Notes: generated by a model from the letters alone, not told the origin. Positions 1 to 12,575 are shown, counted from the first letter of the stretch. The stretch is DNA of 64,000 nt from Seiridium cupressi (GCA_036674765.1 JARVKI010000045.1:1-64000); one strand, 5' to 3'. Translations and numbers: made by a program.

Positions 1-3000
1 TTAAAGTATTTTTAAAATTAAATTATAATTTATAATTTTTATAATATTATATATAAGTTTTTTATTATAATTTTAAACGTAAATTTAAATATATATAGTT
101 TTTATATTAATAATTTCGTTATTATATATTATTATTATTTTTATTTATAATTTTAAATTAATAAAGCGTTTTATTTTTATTTTTATAATATTTAAAATTT
201 ATTAGCGATTTATAATAAAATTAAAAAAAATTTAAGCTTTTATATTAATTAAAGCTTTAATATTTTAATTTATAATCCGCATTTTAATTATAAAATAATT
301 ATATACGCTTGTTTTTATAACGTTTAAAAACTTAATATTTAACCGTTATTATTTTATTATATACGGTTTTAATCGTTTTTTAAACGTTTATTACGTCGGT
401 AATATCGTTATTACTTTTTTTTATTCTTAGCTTTTTAATAAATAAAAGCGTAATTTATATATAAATCTTCCCGGTTTTAATATATTATAAATTCGTTATA
501 TTTTTATTTATCGGCTTTTTATTTTATTTTTATTTCCGTAAAGATTTATAATATTATTTACGTAAAAAGCGTTAATTTTTCGTTTTATTATTATATTTAA
601 ATCCGATTTATAATTTTATAAATTTATAATCCGATTTTTTTATTACGTTATTTTTTAAATGCTTTTCGAATTAATTTTTTAAAATCGTCTTTTTCTTTTT
701 ATTAATTTATAATAATATTAAATAAAAGGGATTTTAATTTAATTAAAAATCGTCCCGTTTTATTATATTTTTTAATTTACTTTTAAATTAAATTTTTTAT
801 TCGTATAAATTAAATATTCGTTAATTTTATATTAATCCTACGTTTATAATTTTAAAATATATTTACGTATTTTTTATAAATCGTTAATAATTACCGCGTA
901 TTTTTAAAAGTCTTTATAAATAATAATAACGTTTTTTATTTATTTTCCGTTTTATAATATTTTAATAAGGTTTAATTCTAGCTTTTTAGGAAAAAACTTA
1001 TATTTTAGTTTTTTTTTTAAAATATTAATTATATAACCGGTTAATATAATTAATTTATAATATATTTATATAATTTAAATATTTTATCTTTAATTAAACG
1101 TTATTTTTAAATATTATATAAAGGGTATAAGCGTTTTTAAATTTATTCTTTATAATAACTTTTATTAAAATATTTTTAAGTTTTAAAACGTTATAAAATA
1201 ATTTTTTAAAAATAATTACCGTTTTAAAGTCGTTTTAATATCTAGCGGATTACCGTATTATAACGGGAATTCCGTTAGTTTTTTCCTTAATTAATCGTAA
1301 TTTTAATACGTCGGCTCGATTTAAATTTTCTTTTTCTTTTTATTATTATTCCGTACGGCGAATAATGATTTAGTTTTAGTCGGATTTATCCCCGCTTTTA
1401 TCGGAGTACGTAAGGTATTTATAAGTATTAATTTATCGTTTTGCGGGGCTCCTTCCTGCTACCGCAATGGTTTTAATAATCGGTATTATAAAATATTATT
1501 CTATTCCGTCCTTATTTAACTTATATATCTTATATTAATCGCTATAATATATTATTTAAAATAGGTTATCGTATTTAACTAGTTTTTTTATAATAAAGTT
1601 AAATTATTATCTTTTTAAAATTAGTTTAAAAAGTCGTTCCTTTTTAAACGAGCGGTATTTATTAGTAAAATATCCTACCTTTTTTATAATTATAATATAT
1701 TATTAACTTTTTATTATGCCTGCCGTTTTTTTACTTTATAACGTTAAGGTTTATAGGTTTATTATATTATTCGTACGACGTTTAGTTTTTTTAATCGCGG
1801 TTTTAATTATTATATCCGTTTTATTAAAGTTTTTTTATATTAACGGTAATACGGTTTTAATACTTTAAATTTTATCTTTTTTTAAATTATTAAACGTATA
1901 ATTAATTATCGATACGTATTATAAATTTTATATATTAAGTGAAATCGGTAAATAAATATAAGATTTTATTAATTTTATTTTTAACTTCTTTTTTAAAACT
2001 TTAATAATATAATATAATATATATATTATCCGTATAATTTATATAAGCGGTAATCCGCTTAAATTTTATAATATACGCTAATATAAACGCTTTTTATTTA
2101 AAGTTTTTAAGTTTTTATTTAGCTTATTTCTTTTTATTAAAGTTTTAAAATAATAATTTAAATACCTTTTTATATTTAACGTAGGTTTTAAAATTTTTTT
2201 ATATTTTTATTTTATATTAATTTAATATTTATTTATATTTATTTATTTTAAAAAAATATAATTTAAATTACGTAAAAACGCGTTTTTTTAAAAAGGATAT
2301 TATATAAATAATTCTTTAAAAATCGTTTTAAAAACTTTTTATATAAAATAAATAATAAGCGTAAATTTAAATAAAATATCTTTTAAACCTTTTAAACGTT
2401 TTATTATAAAGTATAAAAGTATTAAATTTAGGCTTATTAGTTTTTTAAATTAATATAATAATAACGTTAATTATTTTTTTTATAACGGTATTTAAATTTT
2501 AAAATTCTTAAATAAATTTAACTTTATAATCTTTTTTTTATTAAAATCGCTTAATTTTTTTAAAAATATTTTTATATTGTTTTTTTAAAGATTTTAAAGT
2601 CGTCGTTTTTATTAAAATTAATACTTATAACTTAAATAAAGGATTTTTAAAGGGTTTATTTTTAAATAACTTTTATAATTTCCTTTTCTTTTTTACCGTT
2701 ATTATTATTATTTTTATTAACGGTAAACATTTTACCGATATTATTTAATAATTTTTAAATTAAAATACGTATTTAAATAAAAATAATTAAAATATAACGA
2801 ATATATTATCGTTAAAATAAACTTTAAAATAATATATTAATATTAAATTTATATTAATAAAGTATATAATATAAAATAAAAATATTAAGTTTTAAAAATA
2901 AAAATATAATCGTTAAAATTTAATAAACTTTATTTATAAGTAAATAAATACTTAAATTAATTATTAAAATAATAATTATTTACACTTTTTAATTAAGAAA

Positions 3001-5440
3001 TTTAATTTTTATTATATTTATTTATTCTTTTTTTAATATTATAAAAGCGTTAAAAGCGTATAGTTTTTATTATTTTTAAAATTATAAAAGCGTTACGCTT
3101 TTATCGCTTTTAATTACGTAATTTAAATGTTTATATTCCTTTTATTTAATAAAATCGTTATAATAATAATTAACCGTTTAAACCTTTATTTTTTATATAA
3201 AGCTTTATTTTTAATTTACGTTTATAATATAAACGTTTTAAAATCGATATAAAAATAAAATTAACCTTTTTTTAATATAAATAAAATAAAAGCGTTTATA
3301 AAGTTAATTAATAATTTATTTTATTTTTTAATTTTCGTTTTTAATAAATATTCGCGTAAAACTTTTAATTTTTTAAATAATAATAAATATAATAATTTTT
3401 ATATTAATATAATTTTATTTTTAAATTTTATATAATATTTTAATTTAAAATAATTAAAAAGTCGTTTTACGGGTTTTTTTAATATAATATTTTAAAAGTT
3501 TACGTAAATATTTAATAAATAAAGTTTTACCGGTTCGTTTTCTTTTTATTTATAAATAATAAATAAAAATAAATAACCGTTATTATAACGATTTTAACTA
3601 ATTAAAACTTTTTAAACGAAGTATTTATATAAAAATAATATTTTAAAATTAAAAACGTTATTTTTTCGTTTTTTATAATATTATAAAATTTTTAAAATAA
3701 AAAAAAGTTATATATTATTTATAATTATAAAACGTTATAATTAAGTTTTTATTATTTTATTATTATTTATAATTTTAATTAATAATTTATATATTTTTAA
3801 AATTTTAAAAAGTTAATTATTAACGTTTATTAATTTTAATTCCTTTTTAATTTATATATATTATATTTATATAACGATAATAAAAAGATTAATTACGTTT
3901 TTATTAGTTTTTAAATCGATTAAAATATAATTATAATATTATTATTTTTTAAATTAAATACGTATACTTATTAATACCCGCGATTTTAATTTATATTTTT
4001 AATTATTTTATTATATAATAAACTTTTAATTTACTTTTAATATAATTAAATAATAAATTATTAAATAACTTCTTTATTTTCATTTTTTATATAATTAATT
4101 TAAATAAATAAAAAAATGATAATTAATTTTTTTATATATATAATACGTTTTAATTATTAATTATATATAATTAATAAAAATATACTTTTTTTAATTATAA
4201 TTATAATATTAATAAAATTTAATCGTTTATAATATTTCTTTAATATAAATTCGCTTTTTATTTTATATATTATCGTTTTTTACTTATTATTAAATTAATT
4301 ATTTTATATAAAGTATTTTTATTATATATAATTAACCTTTTTTAATTTATAATAATATAAAAAATATAACTTTTACGCTTTATTTAAAAATCGTTTCGTT
4401 AAAAAGGTATTTATATTTTTAACTTTTTTTATAATTTAAATCTTTTATATAACGTTTATTAATATTTAATAATTATTAAAAATCTTCGATTATATATAAA
4501 ATTTATATTTAATTTCAGGTGTAAATTTATTTAATAAATTATTAAAGCGGTATTTATTTAGGATATTATAACCGCGTTTAAATTTTACGTTTTTATATCG
4601 TTTAATAAAAATCGTAATTAATTCGTTTATCTTTTAATAAATAATAATAAGTGTTATAAACGTTTATATTATTTATAATATAAAATTAAATAATTTTTTT
4701 AATAAAGTTTAAAACTTGTTTTAAATAAAAGTAAAAAGGTCGGTATTTAATTTTTTATATTTTAATATATAATTTATTTAATTTTATTTAAAATTATCCT
4801 TTTAATAATATATTATATATATTATTTTATTAACGTTATTACGAAATAGTTATATTTACGTTTTAAATTAAATTTTATAATTATAAAAAAAACGTAATTT
4901 AAAAATAAATTTATTTTAATATAATAAAATTAAAACGTTAATATAACGTTAAAATAACGTATTTATAAAATTTATAAAAATATTTTTAATATTATTAAAT
5001 TATATTAATATTTTATTTAATTAAACTTTTAAATAATAAATTCGCGAAAGGTTTTATAATTTTAAAATTAATTAAATTACGCTTTTTTAATTTTTATAAC
5101 TTATTATTATTTTTTAAATTTAATTAAAACGTTTAATTTATTTTCTTTTTTTTATAAAATATTAAATCGTAAAATATTACTAGTGTAAAAACTAATTTAA
5201 TATAATATTTAAATTTATAAAAGGTTATATTTATTTATAAATTTTTAATTAATTTAAAAATTAACGTTTATATAATATTTTTATATAATAATTATTTTTA
5301 TATTTAATAATTTATTTTATAAAAAAAGATTAAAATATTAAATAAATTATATAATAAAATAAAAAGTTATAAAATAATAATAATTTTTAAATAAATAAAG
5401 TATAAATTAATTTTTACTTTTTAATTAATATAAATTACCG
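1..5440. repeat. RIP-degraded AT-rich repeat block
   Basis: Extremely AT-rich sequence with no credible open frame. Remaining C and G lie mostly in CpG, CpT/ApG or CpC/GpG; CpA and TpG are almost absent (about 20 by eye over 5.4 kb, e.g. near 291, 1366, 1458-1470, 4515). That is the product of C-to-T change at CpA on both strands, the RIP signature of ascomycete repeats. A somewhat less degraded stretch lies at about 1240-1500. The original element is probably a transposon but its family cannot be read. The block runs off the left edge, so it could belong to a larger heterochromatic, subtelomeric or pericentromeric region. Confidence 0.88.
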
Positions 5441-5733
5441 CCTTTTAATATCCGCGGCGTAGGCGTTCAATTAACGCCGTACCTTCGCGGCGTTATTTTA
5501 GCGTTATCTTAGCGCTACGTTAGCGCTGCATCGGTATTATATCAATTCCTTCGGCCCGAGTTTTACCCCTTACTAGCGGTTTCACGCTATCTGTGCGCTG
5601 CGTCAGCGCAGCTATTACATTCGCGTCTGACAACAGACCACCACGGTTGCTATACGTAAGGCTAATTCACTAAGCCACTTCCGATCTACAAAGAACATCC
5701 GTTTGGCTCCGGAGCACCTGATTTCTCGCTTGT
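5441..5733. other. Boundary between RIP block and normal DNA
   Basis: Base composition changes sharply within about 100 bp. 5444-5535 is rich in CG and repeats short GCGCTA/AGCGTT-like words; from about 5530 the composition is ordinary genic DNA. No gene is recognised. The sharp edge suggests the end of the repeat that was targeted by RIP. Confidence 0.5.
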
Positions 5734-6351
5734 GTGTCTGAGGTTGAACTGCTGTATGCATGGATGGAGAATTCTATTTTCCTCATCGGGCTAACCGGAG
5801 TGGGCAAGACAACCACGGGCCAAAGGCTCAGTCGGCTTCTTGACTGGAAGTTCATTGATCTCGATGCTGAGCTTGAGGACGAGCTGGGAATGACATGTCC
5901 CGATATCATTCGGAAGTTTGGTTGGGCTGAATTCAGAGATCGGGAAGCTCAGGCGTTGGAGAGACTGATGAAACCCCATCAGCGTAAGCACGTCGTAACC
6001 TGCGGGGGCGGCGTGGTTGAGACACAAAGAGCCAGGGCATTGCTGGCGCAATGGCACGCTCAGGGTATTGTGCTGCTGGTTCGTCATCCTGACGTTGGCG
6101 AATTAGTAAGCGAGTTGAAAACAACGGATAAAAGACGTATGGTCTCAAAGGAGAACCTTGAAGAAATATTTCAGCGCCGGACGCCCTGGCTCGAGGAGTG
6201 CAGCAACTGCTGTTACATCAACACCCGACGAGATTCTGACCACGACGAATCCCCATCGAGCTTCAGGACTTTCTCCAACAATTGCATTCCATTTGTGGTG
6301 CAACTGAGGCAACTTAGGACGCGACAGCAAGCATGCGGACATTTTAAGTGA
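5734..6351 (+). CDS. Orphan shikimate-kinase domain, AROM-like fragment
   Basis: A 205-residue frame carries a shikimate kinase domain (ATP-dependent phosphorylation of shikimate, chorismate pathway). Visible are a Walker A motif GLTGVGKT (residues 19-26), the following FIDLDAELE segment, the substrate-binding motif CGGGVVE and a lid-like RRTPWLEECS stretch. In fungi this domain is normally the third catalytic unit of the pentafunctional AROM protein; wording such as RRTPWLEECSN resembles AROM. No dehydroquinate synthase or EPSP synthase precedes it and no dehydroquinase follows before the stop, so it is either a truncated AROM copy or a stand-alone paralogue. The start is uncertain because the RIP block begins about 200 bp upstream. 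Confidence 0.6.
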   Translation: MSEVELLYAWMENSIFLIGLTGVGKTTTGQRLSRLLDWKFIDLDAELEDELGMTCPDIIRKFGWAEFRDREAQALERLMKPHQRKHVVTCGGGVVETQRARALLAQWHAQGIVLLVRHPDVGELVSELKTTDKRRMVSKENLEEIFQRRTPWLEECSNCCYINTRRDSDHDESPSSFRTFSNNCIPFVVQLRQLRTRQQACGHFK

Positions 6352-7009
6352 ACCAGTAAGCTGAAAGCTCATCAAGGGATGACTCCTGGTCTCCAGGGGA
6401 TACAAATTGTACGCGTACAATCCAACGCCAGCAGTAACATTTACGGCAATATGCGGAACATTGGTTATATTTCTCAACGCTGCCTCGCGTTTGCCGTCTG
6501 AGGCGCCATCGCACACATTCACCTCCTGCTGGATAAATCTATTCTTGAGCATCGCACACGTGTCAGTTAAGAGCCCCGAACGGCCAGCACATCATGTTGG
6601 AACAACACTGTGGAAGTACCAGACAGTCATACCACGTACCATGCAATACATGACGGGTGAATGCGCGCCACCGTAAAATAAAAGATAGGGACATAACCAT
6701 GTTTAAGAACCTCGACGAGGAATTGTTGAATAAACGACCCCGGGATTGTGTCACCGTTAAAGAGATGATTCACTGCAAAGGCTATTTGGGGCAGAATGAC
6801 TCCGATTAGACATCATCTAGAGCTGGGACGACTGGATTATCGTGGAAGGAAGAGCCATAAATCGGTTTCGCCGATGGGTTGTTCAAAAGCTATCTTTTAA
6901 TATCATACCGAATATGACTCTGACTAATCACAAAACTATCCGAAGTCTCCAAGCTCTTATGTGCTCCTTTATCGATACCATCATATTCTCATGCCTGAAA
7001 ACTTTCTGC
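6352..7009. other. Intergenic, nothing recognised
   Basis: Only short overlapping frames on both strands with no recognisable family. No dehydroquinase or shikimate dehydrogenase domain that would extend the shikimate kinase could be found in any frame. Confidence 0.5.
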
Positions 7010-8120
7010 CTAGGAGTTCGAAACACCACCACCTTCGTAGTAGGTAGCAGCAGCGGTAGCAGTGCTAGTAAAGGTGGTGTTCACACCGAAACTGATCCAT
7101 GCAAGGATGCCCTCATCTACACTTTCGCCCAGCAAAACGTACTCCACGATAGGGTCGCTAGTCGCCAAGCCATCAGCGAGCAAGGAGTCCTCTGTATTGA
7201 CAGTGATGCTCTCGTTATTATTTGTGTAGGGCGCATAGGTCTCGACCTGGTCGATCAGGTCCTGGTCAAAGTAGATTTGGCCAATGTGGTCTGCGTAACT
7301 ATCGTCAACTGTGCCATTCTCGCGGACGGTGGCATTGGCGTGAACCACAATGTGAATATGGTTTGTCCGCCCGTTGTAATGGCCCGGGAAAATACTGTCG
7401 AATTGGACCGCGCCAGCTTCATCGGATTGCTGGAGACCACGCAGGAAGGTTGTATCCAGATTCTCGGGGGCTGCGATGAAATTGGCACCCGTTGGGACTC
7501 CGGAGTAGACACCAGTCGAATTACACTCTATTTATAATAGTTAATAACGATCCAGTGACGTTGCTTCGCGTCACACTTACGCCAGATCTCAACGTAGGTA
7601 TTGGCGATGGGTTCGCAAGTGTCCACGTCGAAGATTCCAAGATCAAGGGTCAAAGGAATACCTGGCTCGTCCTCAGTGACATCGACTCTGACAGCCTCGC
7701 CAGCGACATCTTCGAAGTGCAGGTTAGCTAAGGTCAGTCTCCATCACTACACACAGACTTACAGTACGGTCCGACAGTCTCCTCAGGGCTCAGAACACAA
7801 GAAGAGTTGGCCGCAAAGATTGCGTCCAAGGAAGTGTTGGAGTCATAATCAGCATCGGACAGATGAGACTTGTTGATGTCGCTTGCTGCTCTCGGGAGAA
7901 TACCACGCTTTGCCATCTTTGCTGCGGTGGCTTTGCGGCGCTGTACGCCGAGCTGCTCAAGACCTCGTTGCTTCATCTTTGCGGCACAGTGACTAAGATC
8001 GGAACGTTCGACCTTGGACAAGAACTCACGCCTCTCGTGGAGTTCTTGGTTGGGATCATGTCCCGGATGAGCGGCTACGATAGTTGCCGCGCTTATAAAG
8101 AGAAGGGGGGAGAAGTGCAT
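7010..8120 (-). CDS. Secreted intradiol ring-cleavage dioxygenase
   Basis: Three exons: 8120-7763, 7709-7581 and 7527-7010, with two 53-nt introns, encode 334 residues. The first intron has the branch sequence CTAAC, and splicing at 7710/7709 restores the family motif GPYYVAGE. A signal peptide (about residues 1-17) followed by AHPGHD marks the extracellular fungal intradiol dioxygenase group, which opens catechol-type aromatic rings between the hydroxyls using non-haem Fe(III). Iron ligands are visible: Tyr in TGVYSGV, Tyr in PGHYNGR, and the two His of HIHIVVH. A Ser/Thr/Ala-rich C-terminus ends the protein. Likely role is extracellular breakdown of lignin- or phenol-derived aromatics. A broken paralogue lies at 14.0-15.2 kb. 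Confidence 0.93.
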
Positions 8121-8225
8121 CTTGCCGAAGTGTGATAGAATCTAGAAGACGGCTGGAATAGTTGTGGTACTTGGAGTATAGCAAGAAGGAGAAGACAGGA
8201 AATTAATTTCGTGTAGGGCGAAGAC

Positions 8226-8234
8226 TATATATAT
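8226..8234 (-). promoter_or_regulatory. Possible TATA box of dioxygenase gene
   Basis: A TATATATA run lies about 105 bp upstream of the dioxygenase start on the same strand. Position and sequence fit a core promoter; nothing else supports it. Confidence 0.3.
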
Positions 8235-10946
8235 GCATTCGTACACATCTATCTATATCGGCAGCACCAGTCAAAAGCGAACCACTCTTACTGAGAAGTC
8301 GACGTCTCATCCCTGGAAATCGAGATCTTAGTACTCTCGGCCCTTGGAACATACCCTTTCGTCTATGACAACTTGACCACGTACAATGCTCGCTCTCGGC
8401 TTTCTGACTTCAAGGTTCGTAACATGTACGCCAACTCACAAGCATCTACATAACCACTCCTATTGGGCCAAGTCATGGTCCTCCGGGACGTGCCGCGCGC
8501 TCTTGCATTAACCACAAGGGCTCGCTGTGATGGATTTTCTATAGCAGAGATTTGATTGGCTTAAGAGCCACAAAACTAGATTACTTCAGGTTTGGACCAC
8601 GCAATTCCCGATGATCAATTCGCAACTAAATTGGCGAACTCGGCATCGACAATGCGGCTCGTGGGGTATTGTGGGCCACGCATGGGTCTTGCTAACTTGT
8701 TTGTAAGGAACAACAAGCTACCCTACTATCAAATTCAGGAGCAGATGAAATCTTTATACTGCCAAGGCCATAACCTCCTGTATGGTCACGAATTAGAGGT
8801 TAGAGAAAGTCATAAGTGACATGAAGACAAGACTTCATCAACTCTTTCAACTCTTTAGTCAAACTGCAGTAATTTACCTAGTCGTTGAGTTGGTGTGTAA
8901 AATATACCTTGATACCATAGGTGTACGGGGGCTGTCCAGTGGATATCACCAAGGGCATGGACCAATTTGTGGGTATCACTTCTCAGTGGAGCCATTTCCC
9001 CAGACCCCAGAACAAACATACACGGCGGCCGTCCGGCGGCAATCCGGTAGAGCTCGGACGTGTGAACGCTTACGCGGCAGACCGTTAAATAAATTGGATC
9101 GTAGCCCCGAACTGACCAGTCACTTGAAACCTTGACCTGCGATCTACATTCAGGGCTTAGAAAGCAACTCACACCATTGGCTCACGGGTGTCGAAGTTAC
9201 CTTTGACCTTGCCAGTGTTTCGTAGCCAGTGCCGATCTTAAAAGTGCTTCGACTATGGCTCCCAATTTCCAAGATTGTTTTGCAGGTTGACGCGTAATGC
9301 CAAGAACTTCAACTCAAGGGGCACCTTTGCTGATGATAAGGTTGATAAGACAAGATGTTTGAGGATGTAGTCAGAACTAATTAGATTTATTATTAGTAGG
9401 AAATGCGAGTTACTGTTGAATATCAACAGCCTGATTCCCAAGGATGGTTGGGAAGCGTGGTTCTTCTTTCTAAGATTAGGAGCACAAGAGGATGTAATGT
9501 CGGCAAGGATACTGGCTTTTCAACATTGATAGTAAGCGGTCTTTCAACCCTGAACATGCTACGCGACATATTCGACCCAATGAAAGCATGATCATATCTT
9601 GGCTCAATGGAGTAAACACCAAGACGAGAGGGCAGACCAGTAGGGCTCATCAAACCATACAAGCTGGCGTCGTGGAATACTTTATTGGCAATGACTAACC
9701 GTTCGGGCTAAAGTCGCCCTTGTTTCCTGTTGCATTAGCACAAGCTTCTGTCCTCCGAAGCGTCTTATACTTAGGAAACAGTCTACTTATAACAACATGA
9801 ATGTAAAGCCCCGAAAACAGAATGAAGTTAAAAAATAAATAAACATAAAAAAGACCGTGATAGTATCCATCCGTTATATAATAAAAGTGATAATGATATA
9901 AGAACTTTGATTGGCCAGCCAAGTTAGTGTGGCTGGCGGTCGGCTTTCACCTACCGTGCTTCAGGCTGCTGGTCATAAAAGCTGCCACTGCTGGCTATAG
10001 TGGCTGGTGTGGTTAAGGCCACACCACAACCCGGAAATGCGGGAAACTTCCCGTAGCAATACCAAGTTAGCAACACCAGGCCGCTCCATACATCTTTCCG
10101 GTACCCTGCCAATTGAATCTGAATCACCACCTAGTACGTATGACCTCATTTTTCGATCAGATAGCTTTTATGGCTCGGGACCAACAGAATGGCCCTAAGG
10201 TCGAGAGCGGTGATTCAGAATCTTGTACGACAGCCACACCACTCGCAAGGGTGATTTCAATCAGTTCAAGCTTACAGTAGAAGCTTAGAGTCGAACGTGA
10301 CCCACCGCCCTTCCGTCGCCCAATGAGCGCCATAAAGCCAGAGGCAAATGGAACGAAAATGGCAGATCATCCTTCACAAGATCATAGGGAGCTGCAAAGA
10401 CTATCATTTCTAGAAGTTATTTGTATTGCCGACGTTTGCAGTCTTCCCCGCGAGCAGCCATGTCATTGTGGTTACATTGGATTTTCTAGAAACCCGATAG
10501 CTGCCCCGTACTTTGACAGGAGTCCCCTAGCGCCAGCCTGAATGTAGGCAAACGGGCGTGAGGAAACCTCGCAGCAATCATTAAAATATAGTTGTTCCGA
10601 CTTATGCGAGCTCGGAATAATCAGTCTCCATGGCTATGCATCTTTGTGAGTCGTATTCGGCCATGGATGCGCAATCTACGAGAGCTTACAAAAGGAACAG
10701 GTCCCTATCCCAAGGCGATACCATACAAATATTCCATCGTAATAGCGATTCGTGGTAAATGAACTTGCCGCCACTGATTTTAATTATACACTACACACCT
10801 AGTCTAAAGTCTCAGCCAAGTCGCGATGGCCTTTATGAAGCTGCTCTGGCGGGTCATCCTATTTGAATTGCTGAGCGTATCTTTGGTGTCTAAGGTTTTG
10901 GCTCTAGTCACTTAGCCGGGGATGAAAATGGTTATAGCGGCTCTAG
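8235..10946. other. Long intergenic region, no gene recognised
   Basis: Only short random frames. AT-rich at about 9780-9900. Small perfect inverted repeats occur at 9905-9935 (GCCAGCC...GGCTGGC) and around 10000-10030 (GGTGTGG...CCACACC), perhaps remnants of a small transposon, but no target duplication could be matched. Confidence 0.45.
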
Positions 10947-11669
10947 GAAATCGTTACTTGGGACCAATACTCGGTAATGGTCGGGGGCGAACGCGTGTTG
11001 TTCATTTCTGGAGAATTTCACCCCTTTCGTCTGCATTCTCCCGGGCTTTGGTTTGATGTGCTCCAGAAGATCAAAGCTGTGTGATTCTTGGGTGTCTCTT
11101 TTCCCATGAATTGGGCTCTCTTGGAGGGTACGCCCAACGAGTTCAGTGCCGATGGAGTGCTCGCACTTGGGGGATTCTTCAAGGCTGCAACTCAAGCTGG
11201 AATCTACCTACTTCCATGGCCTGCGTCCTGCATCAACTCGAAAGTTTCCGGTGGTGGTTATTCAGGCAAGGCTTCACGCATCAAGGGTCCCATCAGGACA
11301 AATGCAACAGACTGGTTCGACGCAACACGCAATTACATCCAGAACGTCGGTGCCATCGTCAGGAAGGCTTGAATCAACAATGACGGTCCCGTCATCCCAT
11401 TTCAGCCCTAGAATGAATACACTCTTTGCCTTGATGTACTCGTCGATGCATAGAGAATTGGTTCGATTGGCAACTTGAGCATCTGCCTGAACCATTACTA
11501 CAAGGCTGAAGTGGAGGCCATGTGCCGAGAAGCCGGTATAGTTCTTCTGTACCTTATCAATGACGCCGTAACTCTCGGGAATTTTGTGCCCGGCTTCGGT
11601 GTTGGCGTGGCGGACATTATGGATGGATGGATACCCCATCGGATGGGAGATACGCTTGTAGGTTCATAA
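10947..11669 (+). pseudogene. GH35 beta-galactosidase relic (N-terminal part)
   Basis: One forward frame from 10947 matches the start of fungal family-35 beta-galactosidases, secreted enzymes releasing terminal beta-galactose. Segments such as [43 protein letters not shown] and NATDWFDATRNYIQNVGA are family hallmarks in the expected order. The frame is interrupted by stops (TGA after KIKAV, TGA after IVRKA, TAG just before the NEYT that follows the conserved QP) and by a messy stretch near 11440-11475. Only about 240 of roughly 1000 residues are present; the sequence ends near 11669 without the rest of the catalytic barrel. No signal peptide was found. Clearly non-functional. Confidence 0.85.
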
Positions 11670-11819
11670 GAGCATCTATAAATGAAACACAGTTATATGA
11701 TCATAGTAAGAAAGTAATCACAACTCTGTTTATATATTTAATTTTAAAAAAAGGCTTATTACAATCTAATTGGTAGAATTCCTAAGCTATTTATAAAAGA
11801 TATATCTTTGTATTTTACT

Positions 11820-12010
11820 TGTCACGGTCCGTTTGAGTTAAGGCTTTGCTCGACCAAAAAGTCAGATTTGTGAAGAATCTAAAGATACCCTCCAGCTCCT
11901 GCGGAGCTGGAGCTATCTAACTAACCCCTGGTGGGGTAGCTGCCGCTGCCCCACTTATCCATAGCGCTCTCCCCAGCAGCTGGAGGCTGCTGTGGAGCCA
12001 CGCCGTCACA
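11820..12010. mobile_element. Solo LTR with 5-bp target-site duplication
   Basis: A 191-bp element starts TGTCACGG and ends CCGTCACA, the short imperfect inverted TG...CA termini of retrotransposon LTRs. It is flanked on both sides by the identical pentamer TTACT (11815-11819 and 12011-12015), a target-site duplication of the length made by LTR retrotransposon integrases. No internal gag/pol lies next to it, so it is a solo LTR left by recombination between two LTRs. Inside are three consecutive hairpins: 11890-11912 (perfect 10-bp arms, 3-nt loop), 11932-11953 (9-bp arms, one mismatch) and 11974-11992 (7-bp arms). Confidence 0.78.
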
Positions 12011-12015
12011 TTACT

Positions 12016-12440
12016 TAATACTGTTGAATAAAGCTCTAGCATTTTAAATCGCAGCATATTCGACTGTGATGCAGGCTCAAAAAACTCATTCAAGCAGCTT
12101 CAGTATGACGCATTTTCGTAAGACTTTTGGATGGTGATCACGTACCTCGGACAGAATGTGATTCACTAGCTTCCTGATGCACTCCTTGCCGTTCCAGACT
12201 TCAATAAACAGATCCTAAAGCGCTAGCTGCTTCAAGCAGGCAAAATGTCGTTAACGTGATGAGCATTCGTCCAAATAGCCAACCTTCCTTGGCGTGTCTC
12301 CTTACAGCTGGGATGTCGAGGTTGTTCCGGGCACAGGCCTCGCCGGGTGTCGTCATCAAGTGATATATTCCGGGAGGAATTCGCTGTAGTGAATCAGCAA
12401 CCTCGAGTGAAGCATGGCCTGAAACACAGCAAGGAAGGAC
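12016..12440. other. Intergenic upstream of 12576 gene
   Basis: No coding frame recognised. This stretch contains the upstream region of the small gene at 12576. Confidence 0.4.
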
Positions 12441-12448
12441 TATAAATA
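12441..12448 (+). promoter_or_regulatory. TATA box for 12576 gene
   Basis: TATAAATA lies 135 bp upstream of the ATG, followed by a pyrimidine-rich CTTACTTACTCAC stretch and a CACACACAAG leader, as in many fungal promoters. Confidence 0.45.
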
Positions 12449-12575
12449 CCAGTACTTTATCATGTTTTCCTTACTTACTCACTTGTAGTCGACACCAACA
12501 TAACTAACACCACGACACACACAAGAGAGCTTCAAATATCGCCACAACCCTCTTGCGTTATCGAGACCTAGCGCC

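Noticed and set aside
1..5440. Mitochondrial DNA insert
   Set aside because: AT-richness alone would fit, but the near absence of CpA/TpG with retained CpG is a RIP pattern and no mitochondrial gene could be read.
5734..6351. Quinate repressor (QutR-type) instead of shikimate kinase
   Set aside because: Catalytic motifs are intact and wording is closer to AROM; no repressor-type dehydrogenase domain follows.
6842..7537. Long forward open frame opposite the dioxygenase gene
   Set aside because: It is antisense to exon 3 of the intact dioxygenase and has no family resemblance.
9905..10030. Second LTR or MITE
   Set aside because: Several small inverted repeats, but no matching target duplication for any pair of termini.
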